Part shown: in pieces, positions 46,111 to 54,324 of the stretch
Position numbering within the stretch: position 1 is the stretch's first letter
Layout: each line of letters opens with the position of its first letter
Assembly: GCA_937128795.1 (NCBI GenBank)
Contig: CAKZMQ010000001.1
Coordinates: forward strand, 372,001-436,000
Direction of reading: 5' to 3'
Origin: an uncultured Solirubrobacterales bacterium
GTDB lineage: Bacteria > Actinomycetota > Thermoleophilia > Solirubrobacterales > JACPNS01
DNA: 64,000 nucleotides
Position numbers and translations under genes: made by a program
Notes under the pieces: model-generated
Databases searched by the model: none
What the model saw: the letters and a program-made list of their open reading frames with translations, nothing else
Told to the model about the DNA's origin: nothing

Positions 46111-46158
46111 GCCGCATGCCCTGTCCATGCAGCGCGCCGCATGGACAGGGCATGCGGC
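46111..46158. repeat. Interspersed palindromic repeat, copy C (perfect)
   Basis: GCCGCATGCCCTGTCCATG (46111-46129), 10-base loop CAGCGCGCCG, and the exact reverse complement (46140-46158): a perfect 19-bp stem. CCAAAG lies at the same upstream spacing as in the other copies. It sits between the MATE stop and ileS start, both plus strand. Stem without T-run, so either a terminator-like hairpin or a REP-type mobile palindrome. Confidence 0.9.
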
Positions 46159-46252
46159 ACTTTGGCCCGGCGCAATGGGGGAATGCCCGGCGGCGGCCGG
46201 ACACGGCATTCTCTCCAGGCCGCACGACCGCCACATAGACTCACACCCTTCC

Positions 46253-49200
46253 ATGGCCACCGATTCACAGGTATTCGAACCGCCCAAGCAGGGCGAGGGA
46301 TTTCCGCAGATCGAGGAGCGCGTCCTCCGTCGTTGGAAGGAAATTGGCGTCTTCGAGAAGTCGCTCGAGAGGCGCGAAGGCGCCGAGCGGTTCGTCTTCT
46401 ATGAAGGTCCGCCCACGGCGAACGGTCGCCCGGGCAGCCACCACGTGCTCAGTCGCGTTTTCAAGGACATTTTCCCGCGCTACAAGACGATGCAGGGTTA
46501 CCGCGTCGATCGCAAAGCGGGTTGGGATTGCCACGGGTTGCCCGTTGAACTGGAGATCGAGAAAGAACTCGGCCTTTCGAGCAAGCACGAGATCGAGAAC
46601 TACGGCATTGCAGCCTTCAATCAGAAGTGCCGAGAGTCGGTGCTGCGCTACGTCGAGGACTGGAACGCGCTGACCGAACGCATCGGTTTCTGGATCGACC
46701 TCGACGATCCATACAGGACGATGTCCAACGACTACGTCGAGTCGGTCTGGTGGTCGCTGAAGGAGATCCACAATCAGGGGCGCCTTTACGAAGGGCATCG
46801 CGTCGTCCCCTACTGCCCACGCTGCGGCACCGCGCTTTCAAGTCACGAAGTCGCGCTTGGGTACAAGGACGTCGAGGATCCATCTGTCTACGTGAAGCTG
46901 CCGGTCACCGGCCAGCCAAACACCCACCTGTTGATCTGGACCACGACGCCTTGGACGCTTCCGGGCAACGTCGCCGTGGCGGTCGGCCCCGAGGTCACCT
47001 ACGCGAAGGTCGAGCACGGCGGCGAAACGCTGATCCTCGCCAACGATCTAATTGAGCGTGTGCTCGGCGAGGATGCGAAGGCCACCTCAACCTTGACCGG
47101 TACGGAGTTGACCGCGCTGACCTACGACGGCCCGGTCTTCGAGCTCAACGATCGCCCGCCCGCGCCAAGCCCGATCATCTCCGGCGATTTCGTCACCACC
47201 GGCGACGGTACGGGCCTCGTCCACATTGCCCCGGCATTCGGCGAGGACGACTACCAGGTCGCCGCTGCTCACGGAATCTTCGACCCGACCCAGCAGGACA
47301 CGCTCTACAACCCGGTCGGCCTCGACGGTACCTATGACGATCGCGTCGCCGGCTTCGAGGGCCGCTTCGTCAAGGACAAGGACCTCACAGAGGAGTTGAT
47401 CGCCGACCTCGACAGGCGCGGGCTGTTGCTGAAGGCGCAGACCTATGAGCACTCCTACCCCCATTGCTGGCGCTGCTCCACTCCGCTTATCTATTACGCA
47501 AAGGGCAGTTGGTACATCAAGACGACCGAGATCCGCGAGCAGATGCTCGCCGGCAATGATGGAATCAGCTGGTACCCGCCGCACATCAAGCACGGGCGCT
47601 TCGGCGATTGGCTCGAGAACAACGTCGATTGGGCGCTGTCTCGCGAACGCTACTGGGGCACGCCGTTACCGGTCTGGATAAACGACGAGGATCCCGACGA
47701 GCAGGTGGTGATCGGCTCGTACGCAGAGCTCGAGCAACTTTCCGGCCAGAAAATCGAGGACCCGCATCGTCCATACATCGACGAAGTCACCTTCCCGGCG
47801 CCGAGCGGCAGCGGCACGATGCGCCGCGTGCCCGAGGTGATCGACGCGTGGTACGACAGCGGCTCGATGCCCTTCGCTCAGTGGCACTACCCGTTCGAGA
47901 ACAAGGAGATCTTTGACGAGAAGTTTCCGGCGCAGTACATCTGCGAGGCACTCGACCAGACACGCGGATGGTTCTACAGCCTGCTCGCGGTCAGCACGCT
48001 GATGTTCGAGAAGCCGAGCTACGAGACGGTCCTATGCCTCGGCCTGATTCTCGACCCCGAGGGTCAGAAGATGAGCAAGAGTCGCGGCAACGTCGTCGCC
48101 CCCTGGGACGTGATCGACGAGCACGGTGCCGATGCGTTCCGTTGGTACTACTTCACCAGCAAGGAGCCGTGGGCCGGCTATCGCTTCAGCACTGAGACCG
48201 TCGGCGAGTCGGTGCGCAAGTTCCTCTTGACGCTGTGGAACACGTTCGGGTTTCTCGTTCTCTACGCCAACGCCGGCGACGAAGACGGCGCAAACGCAAG
48301 GCCGGTCGCCGAGCGCAACGACTTTGACCGCTGGGCACTCAGCCGTCTGCAGTCGACCGTTGCGACAGTCACCGATCGCCTCGACGACTACGACGCCACA
48401 GCCGCCGGCCGCTCGATCGATGATTTCATCGACGAACTGTCCAACTGGTACGTGCGCGGTTCGCGCCGTCGCTTCTGGGACGCCGATCCCGATGCCATCG
48501 CGACGCTGAGGGATTGCCTGGTCACGGTCGCCCAACTGCTCGCACCGTTCACCCCGTTCGTGGCCGATGAGATCTACACGAAGCTCGCCGGGCCCGGCGG
48601 CGAGGCCTCGGTCCACCTGACGGACTTTCCGAAGCCGGACGACGACAAACGCGATCAGCGACTGGAACAGGACATGGCGACTGCTCGCGCCGCGGTCGAG
48701 CTCGCGCGCGCCGCACGCGCACAGGCGAAGGTGAAAATCCGCCAGCCGCTCGGAGAGATTGTCGTCGTAGCGAGCGGTGAGGAGCGCGAGGCGATCGGTC
48801 GCTTCGAGGAGCTGATCCTCGGCGAACTGAACGTGAAATCCGTTCGCTACGTGACCGACGCCGACGAGTTGGCGAAGTTTGAGCTGCGGCCGAACTTCAA
48901 GGCGCTCGGCCCGCGACTCGGCAAGAACATGCCGCAGGCCAAGGAGGCGATCGCAGCGCTGGATGGCGCGAAGGCCAACGAGAACCTCAAGAACGGCAAG
49001 CCCGTGCGGCTCAACGTGGCGGGCGAGGAGATCCTTTTGACGGCCGACGACGTGCAGGTCGTGCTTGCTCCGCTCGATGGATACCAGCTCGAACGCGAGG
49101 GCACGCACGCCGTCGCGCTTGACCTGACCGTCACCGAGCAACTCAAGCGCGAGGGGCTGGCGCGCGAAGTCGTCCACGCTGTGCAGAACGCGCGGAAGGA

Positions 49201-49405
49201 TTCGGGCCTCGCGGTCGAGGACCGCATCACGCTGAAGCTTGGCGGCGACGAGACATTGCTTGCGGCGGCACGCGAACATGAAGATTACGTCGCCGGTGAG
49301 ACGCTCGCCGTCGTTGCGGATATCGGCGGAGCCGACTCGGACGAGGGCATCGTCGCTACCGTCGAAGGCCTCGAACTCTCGATCGTCGTCGCAAAAACTG
49401 TCTAG
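46253..49405 (+). CDS. ileS: Isoleucyl-tRNA synthetase, type 2, with GXHH signature
   Basis: 1050 aa from ATG at 46253. Class I synthetase: ATP-binding motif read as ANGRPGSHHVLSR, i.e. GSHH in place of HXGH; KMSKS as GQKMSKSRGNVVAPWD; editing-domain threonine-rich TTPWTLPGNVAVAV; GWDCHGLPVE; anticodon-binding region from about residue 690. No C-terminal zinc-binding cysteine cluster, which fits the type 2 form. Type 2 enzymes with the swapped GXHH motif have been reported to be very resistant to mupirocin. The frame is open upstream through the palindromic repeat and MATE end, but ATG 46253 matches the family start. Confidence 0.95.
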   Translation: MATDSQVFEPPKQGEGFPQIEERVLRRWKEIGVFEKSLERREGAERFVFYEGPPTANGRPGSHHVLSRVFKDIFPRYKTMQGYRVDRKAGWDCHGLPVELEIEKELGLSSKHEIENYGIAAFNQKCRESVLRYVEDWNALTERIGFWIDLDDPYRTMSNDYVESVWWSLKEIHNQGRLYEGHRVVPYCPRCGTALSSHEVALGYKDVEDPSVYVKLPVTGQPNTHLLIWTTTPWTLPGNVAVAVGPEVTYAKVEHGGETLILANDLIERVLGEDAKATSTLTGTELTALTYDGPVFELNDRPPAPSPIISGDFVTTGDGTGLVHIAPAFGEDDYQVAAAHGIFDPTQQDTLYNPVGLDGTYDDRVAGFEGRFVKDKDLTEELIADLDRRGLLLKAQTYEHSYPHCWRCSTPLIYYAKGSWYIKTTEIREQMLAGNDGISWYPPHIKHGRFGDWLENNVDWALSRERYWGTPLPVWINDEDPDEQVVIGSYAELEQLSGQKIEDPHRPYIDEVTFPAPSGSGTMRRVPEVIDAWYDSGSMPFAQWHYPFENKEIFDEKFPAQYICEALDQTRGWFYSLLAVSTLMFEKPSYETVLCLGLILDPEGQKMSKSRGNVVAPWDVIDEHGADAFRWYYFTSKEPWAGYRFSTETVGESVRKFLLTLWNTFGFLVLYANAGDEDGANARPVAERNDFDRWALSRLQSTVATVTDRLDDYDATAAGRSIDDFIDELSNWYVRGSRRRFWDADPDAIATLRDCLVTVAQLLAPFTPFVADEIYTKLAGPGGEASVHLTDFPKPDDDKRDQRLEQDMATARAAVELARAARAQAKVKIRQPLGEIVVVASGEEREAIGRFEELILGELNVKSVRYVTDADELAKFELRPNFKALGPRLGKNMPQAKEAIAALDGAKANENLKNGKPVRLNVAGEEILLTADDVQVVLAPLDGYQLEREGTHAVALDLTVTEQLKREGLAREVVHAVQNARKDSGLAVEDRITLKLGGDETLLAAAREHEDYVAGETLAVVADIGGADSDEGIVATVEGLELSIVVAKTV

Positions 49406-49469
49406 CGCGCAATCGGCGGACAGATCGCAGCGCGAAACGTTCGCCGACGATCTGGGTTAGATCAACGCA

Positions 49470-50423
49470 ATGAAAATTCGCAGCCAAACATCCAGTCACA
49501 TCGCCTTCCTCGCTCTCGTGGCGGTGCTTCTCGCCGTCGGCGTCGGCGTCGGCGTCGCCGAGGCCGCGAGCAACAAGTCGAGCACGAAAAAGGCGACTTC
49601 GTGGATGACCAGAGCGAAGCTCACGCAGTTTCCCGGCAGCGGCTTCCGCGCGGACGCCGTTTCGGCGTTTGCGGCGGCAAAACGCATCGGTGCAAACTCC
49701 AAATCGAGCGCGAAGAATCGCTTCATCGCGGATCTCGAAAAGGAAGCCCCGCAATACGCGCAGACGGCGGGGGCCACCGGCAAGCTGATCCTCGCCGCCG
49801 TGGCCGCCAGCAAGAACCCACGCTGCTTCGGCGTGACCGGCGGCAAGCTTGACCTCTACAACAAGTTGATGTCGTTCTACTCAAGCAACGGCAAGTTCGG
49901 CAGCAGCGCATTTGACCAAGCCCTGGCTGTGCTGGCGCTGAAGGCTGCGCGCCAGCGAGTTCCGGCGGCGGCCGTCAAACACATCAAAAGTGCGCGCGGC
50001 AAGAACGGCTGGAACTTCGCGATGAGCAAGTCGCGCGGAGACGACGTCGAAAGCACAGCGCTGGTCATCGAAGCACTGCGCGCAGCCGGCGTGAAGAGGC
50101 GCGACAAGGCGCTGACCCAGGCGTACAGGTGGCTGACGTTCCAACGCAACACCGACGGCGGTTTCAATCCCGGCGCAGCCGCAGGCGTGACGCAGGCCAA
50201 CACCACCGCATTCGCGATTCGCGCTGCGGACGCGCTGGGCAAGAACAACAAGAAGGCCAAGCAGGCGTTGCGAGCGCTCCAGATGAAGAATGGCTCCTTC
50301 CGCGACACTCCGACGACCGCCGGCAAGTACCGCGGCATTGCCACGAGCGACGCGGTGATCGCTCTTTCGGGCGCGCACTACCCAGTTGTGAGCCGGAAAA
50401 AGGCCGGCACTTCCTGTCTCTGA
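49470..50423 (+). CDS. Secreted alpha/alpha-toroid repeat protein (prenyltransferase/squalene-oxidase-like)
   Basis: 317 aa. Signal peptide (FLALVALVAVLLAVGVGVGV; cleavage near AEAAS). The mature part has at least four repeats of the squalene-cyclase QW-like type: NGKFGSSAFDQALAVLALKA, NGWNFAMSKS...DDVESTALVIEALRAAG, DGGFNPGAAAGVTQANTTAF, NGSFRDTPTT...IATSDAVIALSG. These build an alpha/alpha toroid, the fold also used by the corrinoid-binding N-domain of intrinsic factor. The acidic DxDD cyclase motif is absent, so a binding role is more likely than catalysis. First gene of the ExbB/DUF2149 locus, 64 bases after ileS. Confidence 0.78.
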   Translation: MKIRSQTSSHIAFLALVAVLLAVGVGVGVAEAASNKSSTKKATSWMTRAKLTQFPGSGFRADAVSAFAAAKRIGANSKSSAKNRFIADLEKEAPQYAQTAGATGKLILAAVAASKNPRCFGVTGGKLDLYNKLMSFYSSNGKFGSSAFDQALAVLALKAARQRVPAAAVKHIKSARGKNGWNFAMSKSRGDDVESTALVIEALRAAGVKRRDKALTQAYRWLTFQRNTDGGFNPGAAAGVTQANTTAFAIRAADALGKNNKKAKQALRALQMKNGSFRDTPTTAGKYRGIATSDAVIALSGAHYPVVSRKKAGTSCL

Positions 50424-50638
50424 CGCTGTGATCGGCTGGAAATCGCCGGTTCAGCGCATGTTCAAGCCGTACTGTGCGGCCGTTAATACGCGCTTCAAAG
50501 CGCACACCGCATCGATCTGGCCCGTTAATCTGTTTCGTCTGAGGGAGCAGGAAGCGGTTGCGGGGCTTCATCCGTGAATCTGCCAGGCCCGATTCAGCTG
50601 GAGTTGAAGAGTGTGCTTGCCGCAACCAAACTGAAACT
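50424..50638. other. 215-base leader before the Pro-linker gene, no gene seen
   Basis: Contains several short complementary segments (CTGGC with GCCAG around 50516-50586; GAAGC with GCTTC around 50549-50574) and a repeated CCGTTAAT. It could be a structured leader. I could not match it to the cobalamin riboswitch consensus or another known class. Confidence 0.3.
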
Positions 50639-52009
50639 ATGAACCATTCGCCGATAAAGACGCATTCCGTGCCGTATGCACCAGAGCCGACGCGTAAACG
50701 CATGTACGCGTCGAACGCGTTCATGATCTTCGGCCTTATCGTCACGCTGCTGGTCGTGATGTTCCGCCCGTCGGGTGCCGAGGCCGTTCTGCCGACATCG
50801 GCCACCGTGTTCGACAAATACGACGCCACGACCGGCGCTGCGGTGAAGTTCTCAGACCTTCCGAAGATCACCTCCGAATACGACGTCGTTTTCAACGGGC
50901 AGAAGCAGCCCAGCAAGGTCGCGCTCACCGGCGTGCCGCTGATCGAGTTCTTGAGGGCGGCGGGCGCCGATACGGGCGGCGTCGGCTTTGTGCGGATTCG
51001 CTTTGGCAGGACCGGCGACAACGTCTCGACGGATGCATCGCTCGCCTTGATCCCGCTCGACGACGGAACCGGCCGTCCGGGAATGGTGCTTGATTCCGGA
51101 CGCGATCCGAAGACCGGCGCACTGCCGACCCCGGCGCTTGTACCGGGTCAGCCGACGACGGCACCGATCTTTCAGCGGCAGATCATTCCCTTCGACCGCC
51201 GCAACACCGACCTGACGATCATCCCCGCAAGGCCCGGTGCAGAAATCTTCAGCGTGCGCATTGCTTCGAAGAAGACGAAGGCCGGACAGTTCCGTCTAAC
51301 CGCGCGAGTCGGCAGCGGTACGACCGGCGCGCTCAAATATGAGTGGTTCGCCGCAGACAGCAACGGCAACGTTGCGGTCGTCGGCAACAAGAGCACCTAC
51401 ACGACGACCGATGCCACCAGTGGCACGCAGAAGCGCAGCGTCAACGTAGTCGTCACGCAGACCAACACCGGCTCAATGGGAACGCGCTCGTTCGGCTACA
51501 CCTCTCGCAAGGCCGACGACGGCAAGACGACAAACCCCCAGCCGTCGGGGGGCAACGACGGCGGCAGCGGTACCGGAACGGGCACCGGCCCCGGTACCGG
51601 AACCGGCAACGGCGTGATTCCGCCGACGCTGTCCACACCGGCACCGTCGACCGGCACACCACAGTTCACGCCGCCGCCGACCACGACCCCGCAGACACCG
51701 CCTACTGAACCGGTTCCCGATCCGACTGTGCAGTCGGATCAAGACACGACGGCGATCACCAATGTCGCGCAGAACGTGTCGGGTACTGGTTCGTTGATCT
51801 CAGTTTCTGGAGTGCTCCTTTCATCGCCGACGATCGCCCCGGCGGGCGGTGGCGGAGCGCCAATTGCCGAACTCCCTGCCCCTGTGGCCGACGAGTTGAA
51901 CTCGCTGTTCCAACCGGTCGAGGACCCAGGAGACATCTGGCCCTACCTGTTGGCGATATTGTTCGCAACCACTTTGGCCGGGGCAATAAGGGAGTCGATT
52001 AGTCCGTGA
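50639..52009 (+). CDS. Envelope protein with Pro/Thr/Gly linker and two membrane segments (ExbB/DUF2149 locus)
   Basis: 456 aa from ATG at 50639 (ATG 50702 also possible). N-terminal membrane segment (FMIFGLIVTLLVVMF), an outside beta-rich domain with VALTGVPLIEFLRAAGADTG, reminiscent of degenerate oxidoreductase-molybdopterin-binding domains, and a PKD-like domain (FRLTARVGSGTTGALKYEWF). Then about 100 residues of Gly/Thr/Pro linker (TPPPTTTPQTPPTEPVPDP) and a C-terminal membrane helix (IWPYLLAILFATTLAGAI). The stop overlaps the GTG of the channel gene (GTGA). The layout (membrane anchor, Pro-rich spacer, ligand-type domain beside an ExbB/D pair) recalls TonB-like energy transducers; function inferred only. 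Confidence 0.7.
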   Translation: MNHSPIKTHSVPYAPEPTRKRMYASNAFMIFGLIVTLLVVMFRPSGAEAVLPTSATVFDKYDATTGAAVKFSDLPKITSEYDVVFNGQKQPSKVALTGVPLIEFLRAAGADTGGVGFVRIRFGRTGDNVSTDASLALIPLDDGTGRPGMVLDSGRDPKTGALPTPALVPGQPTTAPIFQRQIIPFDRRNTDLTIIPARPGAEIFSVRIASKKTKAGQFRLTARVGSGTTGALKYEWFAADSNGNVAVVGNKSTYTTTDATSGTQKRSVNVVVTQTNTGSMGTRSFGYTSRKADDGKTTNPQPSGGNDGGSGTGTGTGPGTGTGNGVIPPTLSTPAPSTGTPQFTPPPTTTPQTPPTEPVPDPTVQSDQDTTAITNVAQNVSGTGSLISVSGVLLSSPTIAPAGGGGAPIAELPAPVADELNSLFQPVEDPGDIWPYLLAILFATTLAGAIRESISP

Positions 52010-53124
52010 TAATTCCGTATGCAGCTTCATTTGGCGACACGATCACCGACGCGGTGGCCGAGATCGCAGAAGGTCTCTTTTATCCCGTCCTGATAGCAGC
52101 GATGGTCGCGCTGTTGCTCGTGGCTTGGGAGATCGGTCGCGTGGCATGGGAGGCGTTGCGGCGCACCCAGACCCCGAAGACTCCGTTCGACCAAGTCGCT
52201 CGTCACGCTCAGGCCCAGGCCGCCTCGGGCGACACCGCCGGCGCGCAGGCGACGCTTTCCGCCTACGCGTACAACGATCGCATGAAGCGGGCAACGATCG
52301 GCACGCTGTTCGCGACAAACCCGATCGATGCGCAGCGCGCCGTGATCGACTACGACCTCTACGTCTCCAAACGCCTCGACCGCGTACGCCTCCTTGTGCG
52401 CGCCGGCCCCGCACTTGGTTTGATGGGAACGTTGATCCCCTTGGCACCGGCGCTCGCGGCGCTCGGCAAGGGCCAGCCGAGCGTGCTCGCCGACGAGCTG
52501 CAAACAGCTTTCGCGATCACCGTCGTAGGTGTGTTGCTCGGTCTGCTGGCGTTCGGCGTGGCGCTGCTGCGCGAGCGCTACTTCACGCGGGACTTGGTCG
52601 ACCTCGAGTACTTGCGGGAAATTCGCGGCGACGCCGCGATCCCAATGGCGGCCTCCGCACTCCAGCCCTCGGCCTCGGCACCTGCGCAGTCCTCACAGGC
52701 CGACCAACCAACGGCGGTATCGGCCGTGGCCACTGACGGAAAGGCGAAGTCGCCAGCTGCTGCATCAACTACGCCGGCGCCCACCCCTGCGGCACCAGCA
52801 TCACCCTCGCCGGCTCCTCAGGCCGCGGCCCCCGCGCCGTCAGCGCCAGCGCAATCGCCAGCTGCCGCGCCGCCGCCAGCGCAGCCGAAGAAGAAGTTCG
52901 GCATCCGCAAGAAGACGCCGAAGTCCCCAACCGGTCCTCCGCCGGCGTTCCCGCCGCCACCTCCGGCTCCGGCCGCGCCTGCAGGTGCGCCACCGGCGCC
53001 GCCGACTCCTCCGGCGCCACCGACCGACAAGTCACCCACTGACAAATCACCAAGCATCCCCGCTGCGCCCCACCACCACTCGACCGGCTCCGGCGACAAG
53101 CCGTCGGGCGGCAACCATTCGTAA
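52006..53124 (+). CDS. MotA/TolQ/ExbB family proton channel protein
   Basis: 372 aa, GTG at 52006. Three transmembrane helices in ExbB/TolQ order: TM1 VLIAAMVALLLVAWEIGRVA, a cytoplasmic loop of about 100 residues, TM2 GPALGLMGTLIPLAPALAAL, TM3 ELQTAFAITVVGVLLGLLAF. The threonines equivalent to the channel residues of ExbB (GLFGT and LLATAIG) are kept. Residues about 225-372 form a long Ala/Pro-rich cytoplasmic tail with a basic patch (KKKFGIRKKTPKSPTG), absent from ExbB. Followed six bases later by the DUF2149 gene, its probable stator/rotor partner. Confidence 0.88.
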   Translation: MIIPYAASFGDTITDAVAEIAEGLFYPVLIAAMVALLLVAWEIGRVAWEALRRTQTPKTPFDQVARHAQAQAASGDTAGAQATLSAYAYNDRMKRATIGTLFATNPIDAQRAVIDYDLYVSKRLDRVRLLVRAGPALGLMGTLIPLAPALAALGKGQPSVLADELQTAFAITVVGVLLGLLAFGVALLRERYFTRDLVDLEYLREIRGDAAIPMAASALQPSASAPAQSSQADQPTAVSAVATDGKAKSPAAASTTPAPTPAAPASPSPAPQAAAPAPSAPAQSPAAAPPPAQPKKKFGIRKKTPKSPTGPPPAFPPPPPAPAAPAGAPPAPPTPPAPPTDKSPTDKSPSIPAAPHHHSTGSGDKPSGGNHS

Positions 53125-53130
53125 GCACCG

Positions 53131-53595
53131 ATGAAGCTTTCGACAACACCAGGAAGCGTTTCCGGTAGGCGGGTGGATCGTCTCGGCGATCCTCTCGACG
53201 GACTGATCAACCTCTTCGACCTTGCCTTGGTGCTTGCGGTGGGGTTGTTGCTGGCCGCGCTTTCATCTGCCGGCGTGGTCGGACTGGTCTCGGGACCGGC
53301 CGGTGCCGGTACGCCGCTTCCGGGTGAGCCCGGCGGCAGCAACCAGACGCAGGGCCAGGGTCAGGAAGTCGGCAAGGTATTTCGACTGCAGGACGGCACG
53401 TACGTGTTTTCACCGACCGGCGCCCCGTTGACGAACGGCGCAACCGGCGCAACCGGCGCGCCACCGGCGTCAACCACCCCGCAGCCGGGCAGTACCGGCG
53501 CGACGCAGCCGCCCTCACCGTCTACTGGCGGTGGAGTGGGCATTCAACCGACGCCGCCGCAGGTGGCGCCGACCAATCCGTCTGGCGGATTCTGA
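53131..53595 (+). CDS. DUF2149 protein, ExbD-like partner
   Basis: 154 aa. Residues 18-45 read LGDPLDGLINLFDLALVLAV: DUF2149 pattern, whose LFDLALVL aligns with PFIDVMLVL of ExbD, placing Asp30 as the proton-carrying membrane aspartate. After one membrane helix comes an outside domain of about 100 residues with a short core (GKVFRLQDGTYVFSPTGAPL) and Pro/Gly/Thr-rich ends; the ExbD periplasmic domain is not recognisable. Six bases after the channel gene; ends at a hairpin. Confidence 0.82.
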   Translation: MKLSTTPGSVSGRRVDRLGDPLDGLINLFDLALVLAVGLLLAALSSAGVVGLVSGPAGAGTPLPGEPGGSNQTQGQGQEVGKVFRLQDGTYVFSPTGAPLTNGATGATGAPPASTTPQPGSTGATQPPSPSTGGGVGIQPTPPQVAPTNPSGGF

Positions 53596-53617
53596 GCCTT
53601 CAGCTGTCCTGAAGGCT
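53595..53617 (+). terminator. Hairpin after the DUF2149 gene
   Basis: Perfect 9-bp stem AGCCTTCAG/CTGAAGGCT with a 5-base loop, beginning in the stop codon of the DUF2149 gene. No T tract follows on the plus strand, so it may be a weak terminator or RNA-stabilising hairpin. The converging tautomerase gene lies just beyond. Confidence 0.6.
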
Positions 53618-53633
53618 GCACCCGCGTCAAGAC

Positions 53634-53692
53634 TTTGCGCGACCAGATTTTGCGCGACCAGAATTTGCGCGTCAGACTTCTCGCGTCAGACT
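53634..53692. repeat. 15-bp imperfect tandem repeat, four units
   Basis: TTTGCGCGACCAGAT, TTTGCGCGACCAGAA, TTTGCGCGTCAGACT, then TCTCGCGTCAGACT, stepwise degenerating. It runs into the last codons and stop of the tautomerase gene. Confidence 0.85.
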
Positions 53693-53871
53693 TCGTCTTG
53701 CAGCTGGCCGCCGATCGCGAAGTCGCTCTTCTTCATGTCTTCGAAGACGACCCAGCAGTGATCCTCCGAGGTCTTGGCGACGTCCACCAAGGTCTTCGTG
53801 ATCTGCTTTGCGATCTCGTCCTTCTGCTCGCGCGTCCGGCCTTCATACATCTTGATTGTGACAACAGGCAT
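53686..53871 (-). CDS. 4-oxalocrotonate tautomerase family protein
   Basis: 61 aa from ATG at 53871 (MPVVTIKMYEGRTREQKDEI), which exposes the catalytic N-terminal proline after Met removal; an upstream start at 53898 would bury it. Tautomerase superfamily (beta-alpha-beta), ITKTLVDVAKTSEDHCWVVF and terminal DFAIGGQL also match. Acts as an oligomer with Pro1 as general base. Its 3' end lies in a tandem repeat. Followed by trxA upstream on the same strand. Confidence 0.88.
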   Translation of the reverse strand: MPVVTIKMYEGRTREQKDEIAKQITKTLVDVAKTSEDHCWVVFEDMKKSDFAIGGQLQDEV

Positions 53872-53937
53872 GGCGCGGAGGTTATCGCTCCGCGCCACTG
53901 CACAGTTGTCTGAGATTTGGGTCTGCCCGGGTTGGGG

Positions 53938-54264
53938 CTACGTCAGCGCCGGTTCGAGCTCGGCGTCGAGACGACGCTTGGGCAGCGCGCCGATCACCCG
54001 GTGGGCGACGTCGCCGTCCTTGAAGAGGATCAGCGTGGGGATCGACATCACCTGGAACTTGGCTGCGGTCTCCGGGTTCTCGTCGATGTTCAACTTGACG
54101 ATCTGGATGCCGTCGCCTCGCTCTTTGGCGATCTCTTCGAGGACCGGAGCGACCATGCGGCACGGTCCGCACCAAGGCGCCCAGAAGTCGACGAGCACGG
54201 GCTTGTCGGACTCAACGACTTCCGATTGGAAGTTGGCGTCGGTGACTGTCGTGATATCGGCCAT
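53938..54264 (-). CDS. trxA: Thioredoxin
   Basis: 108 aa, full length. Active site [15 protein letters not shown], cis-proline [11 protein letters not shown], and C-terminal [14 protein letters not shown]. General cytoplasmic disulfide reductase. Shine-Dalgarno GAGGAG 10-11 bases upstream. Preceded by a -10-like TATACT overlapped by a palindrome (54308-54323). Confidence 0.95.
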   Translation of the reverse strand: MADITTVTDANFQSEVVESDKPVLVDFWAPWCGPCRMVAPVLEEIAKERGDGIQIVKLNIDENPETAAKFQVMSIPTLILFKDGDVAHRVIGALPKRRLDAELEPALT

Positions 54265-54307
54265 TGCTTGCTCTTCTCCTCGTTCAACTAATCGGACTCT
54301 TGATCCA

Positions 54308-54324
54308 ATACTTCATAAAGTATA
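54308..54324 (-). promoter_or_regulatory. trxA -10 element (TATACT) overlapped by a palindrome
   Basis: ATACTT-CATA-AAGTAT (54308-54323) is a perfect 6-bp-arm palindrome; on the minus strand TATACT (54324-54319) is a good -10 for trxA, about 55 bases from its ATG. Overlap suggests an operator. No actinobacterial SigR-type GGAAT/GTT promoter was seen. Confidence 0.45.

Noticed and set aside
45965..46252. 96-codon upstream extension of ileS
   Set aside because: Covers the MATE 3' end and the palindromic repeat; the synthetase family start is at 46253.
48032..49279. Minus-strand open frame of 415 codons
   Set aside because: Antisense to ileS, no recognisable domain.
50510..50640. Cobalamin riboswitch upstream of the Pro-linker gene
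   Set aside because: A few matching pieces (AGGGA, GGAAGC) but the B12-box and the required GCCACUG core are absent.
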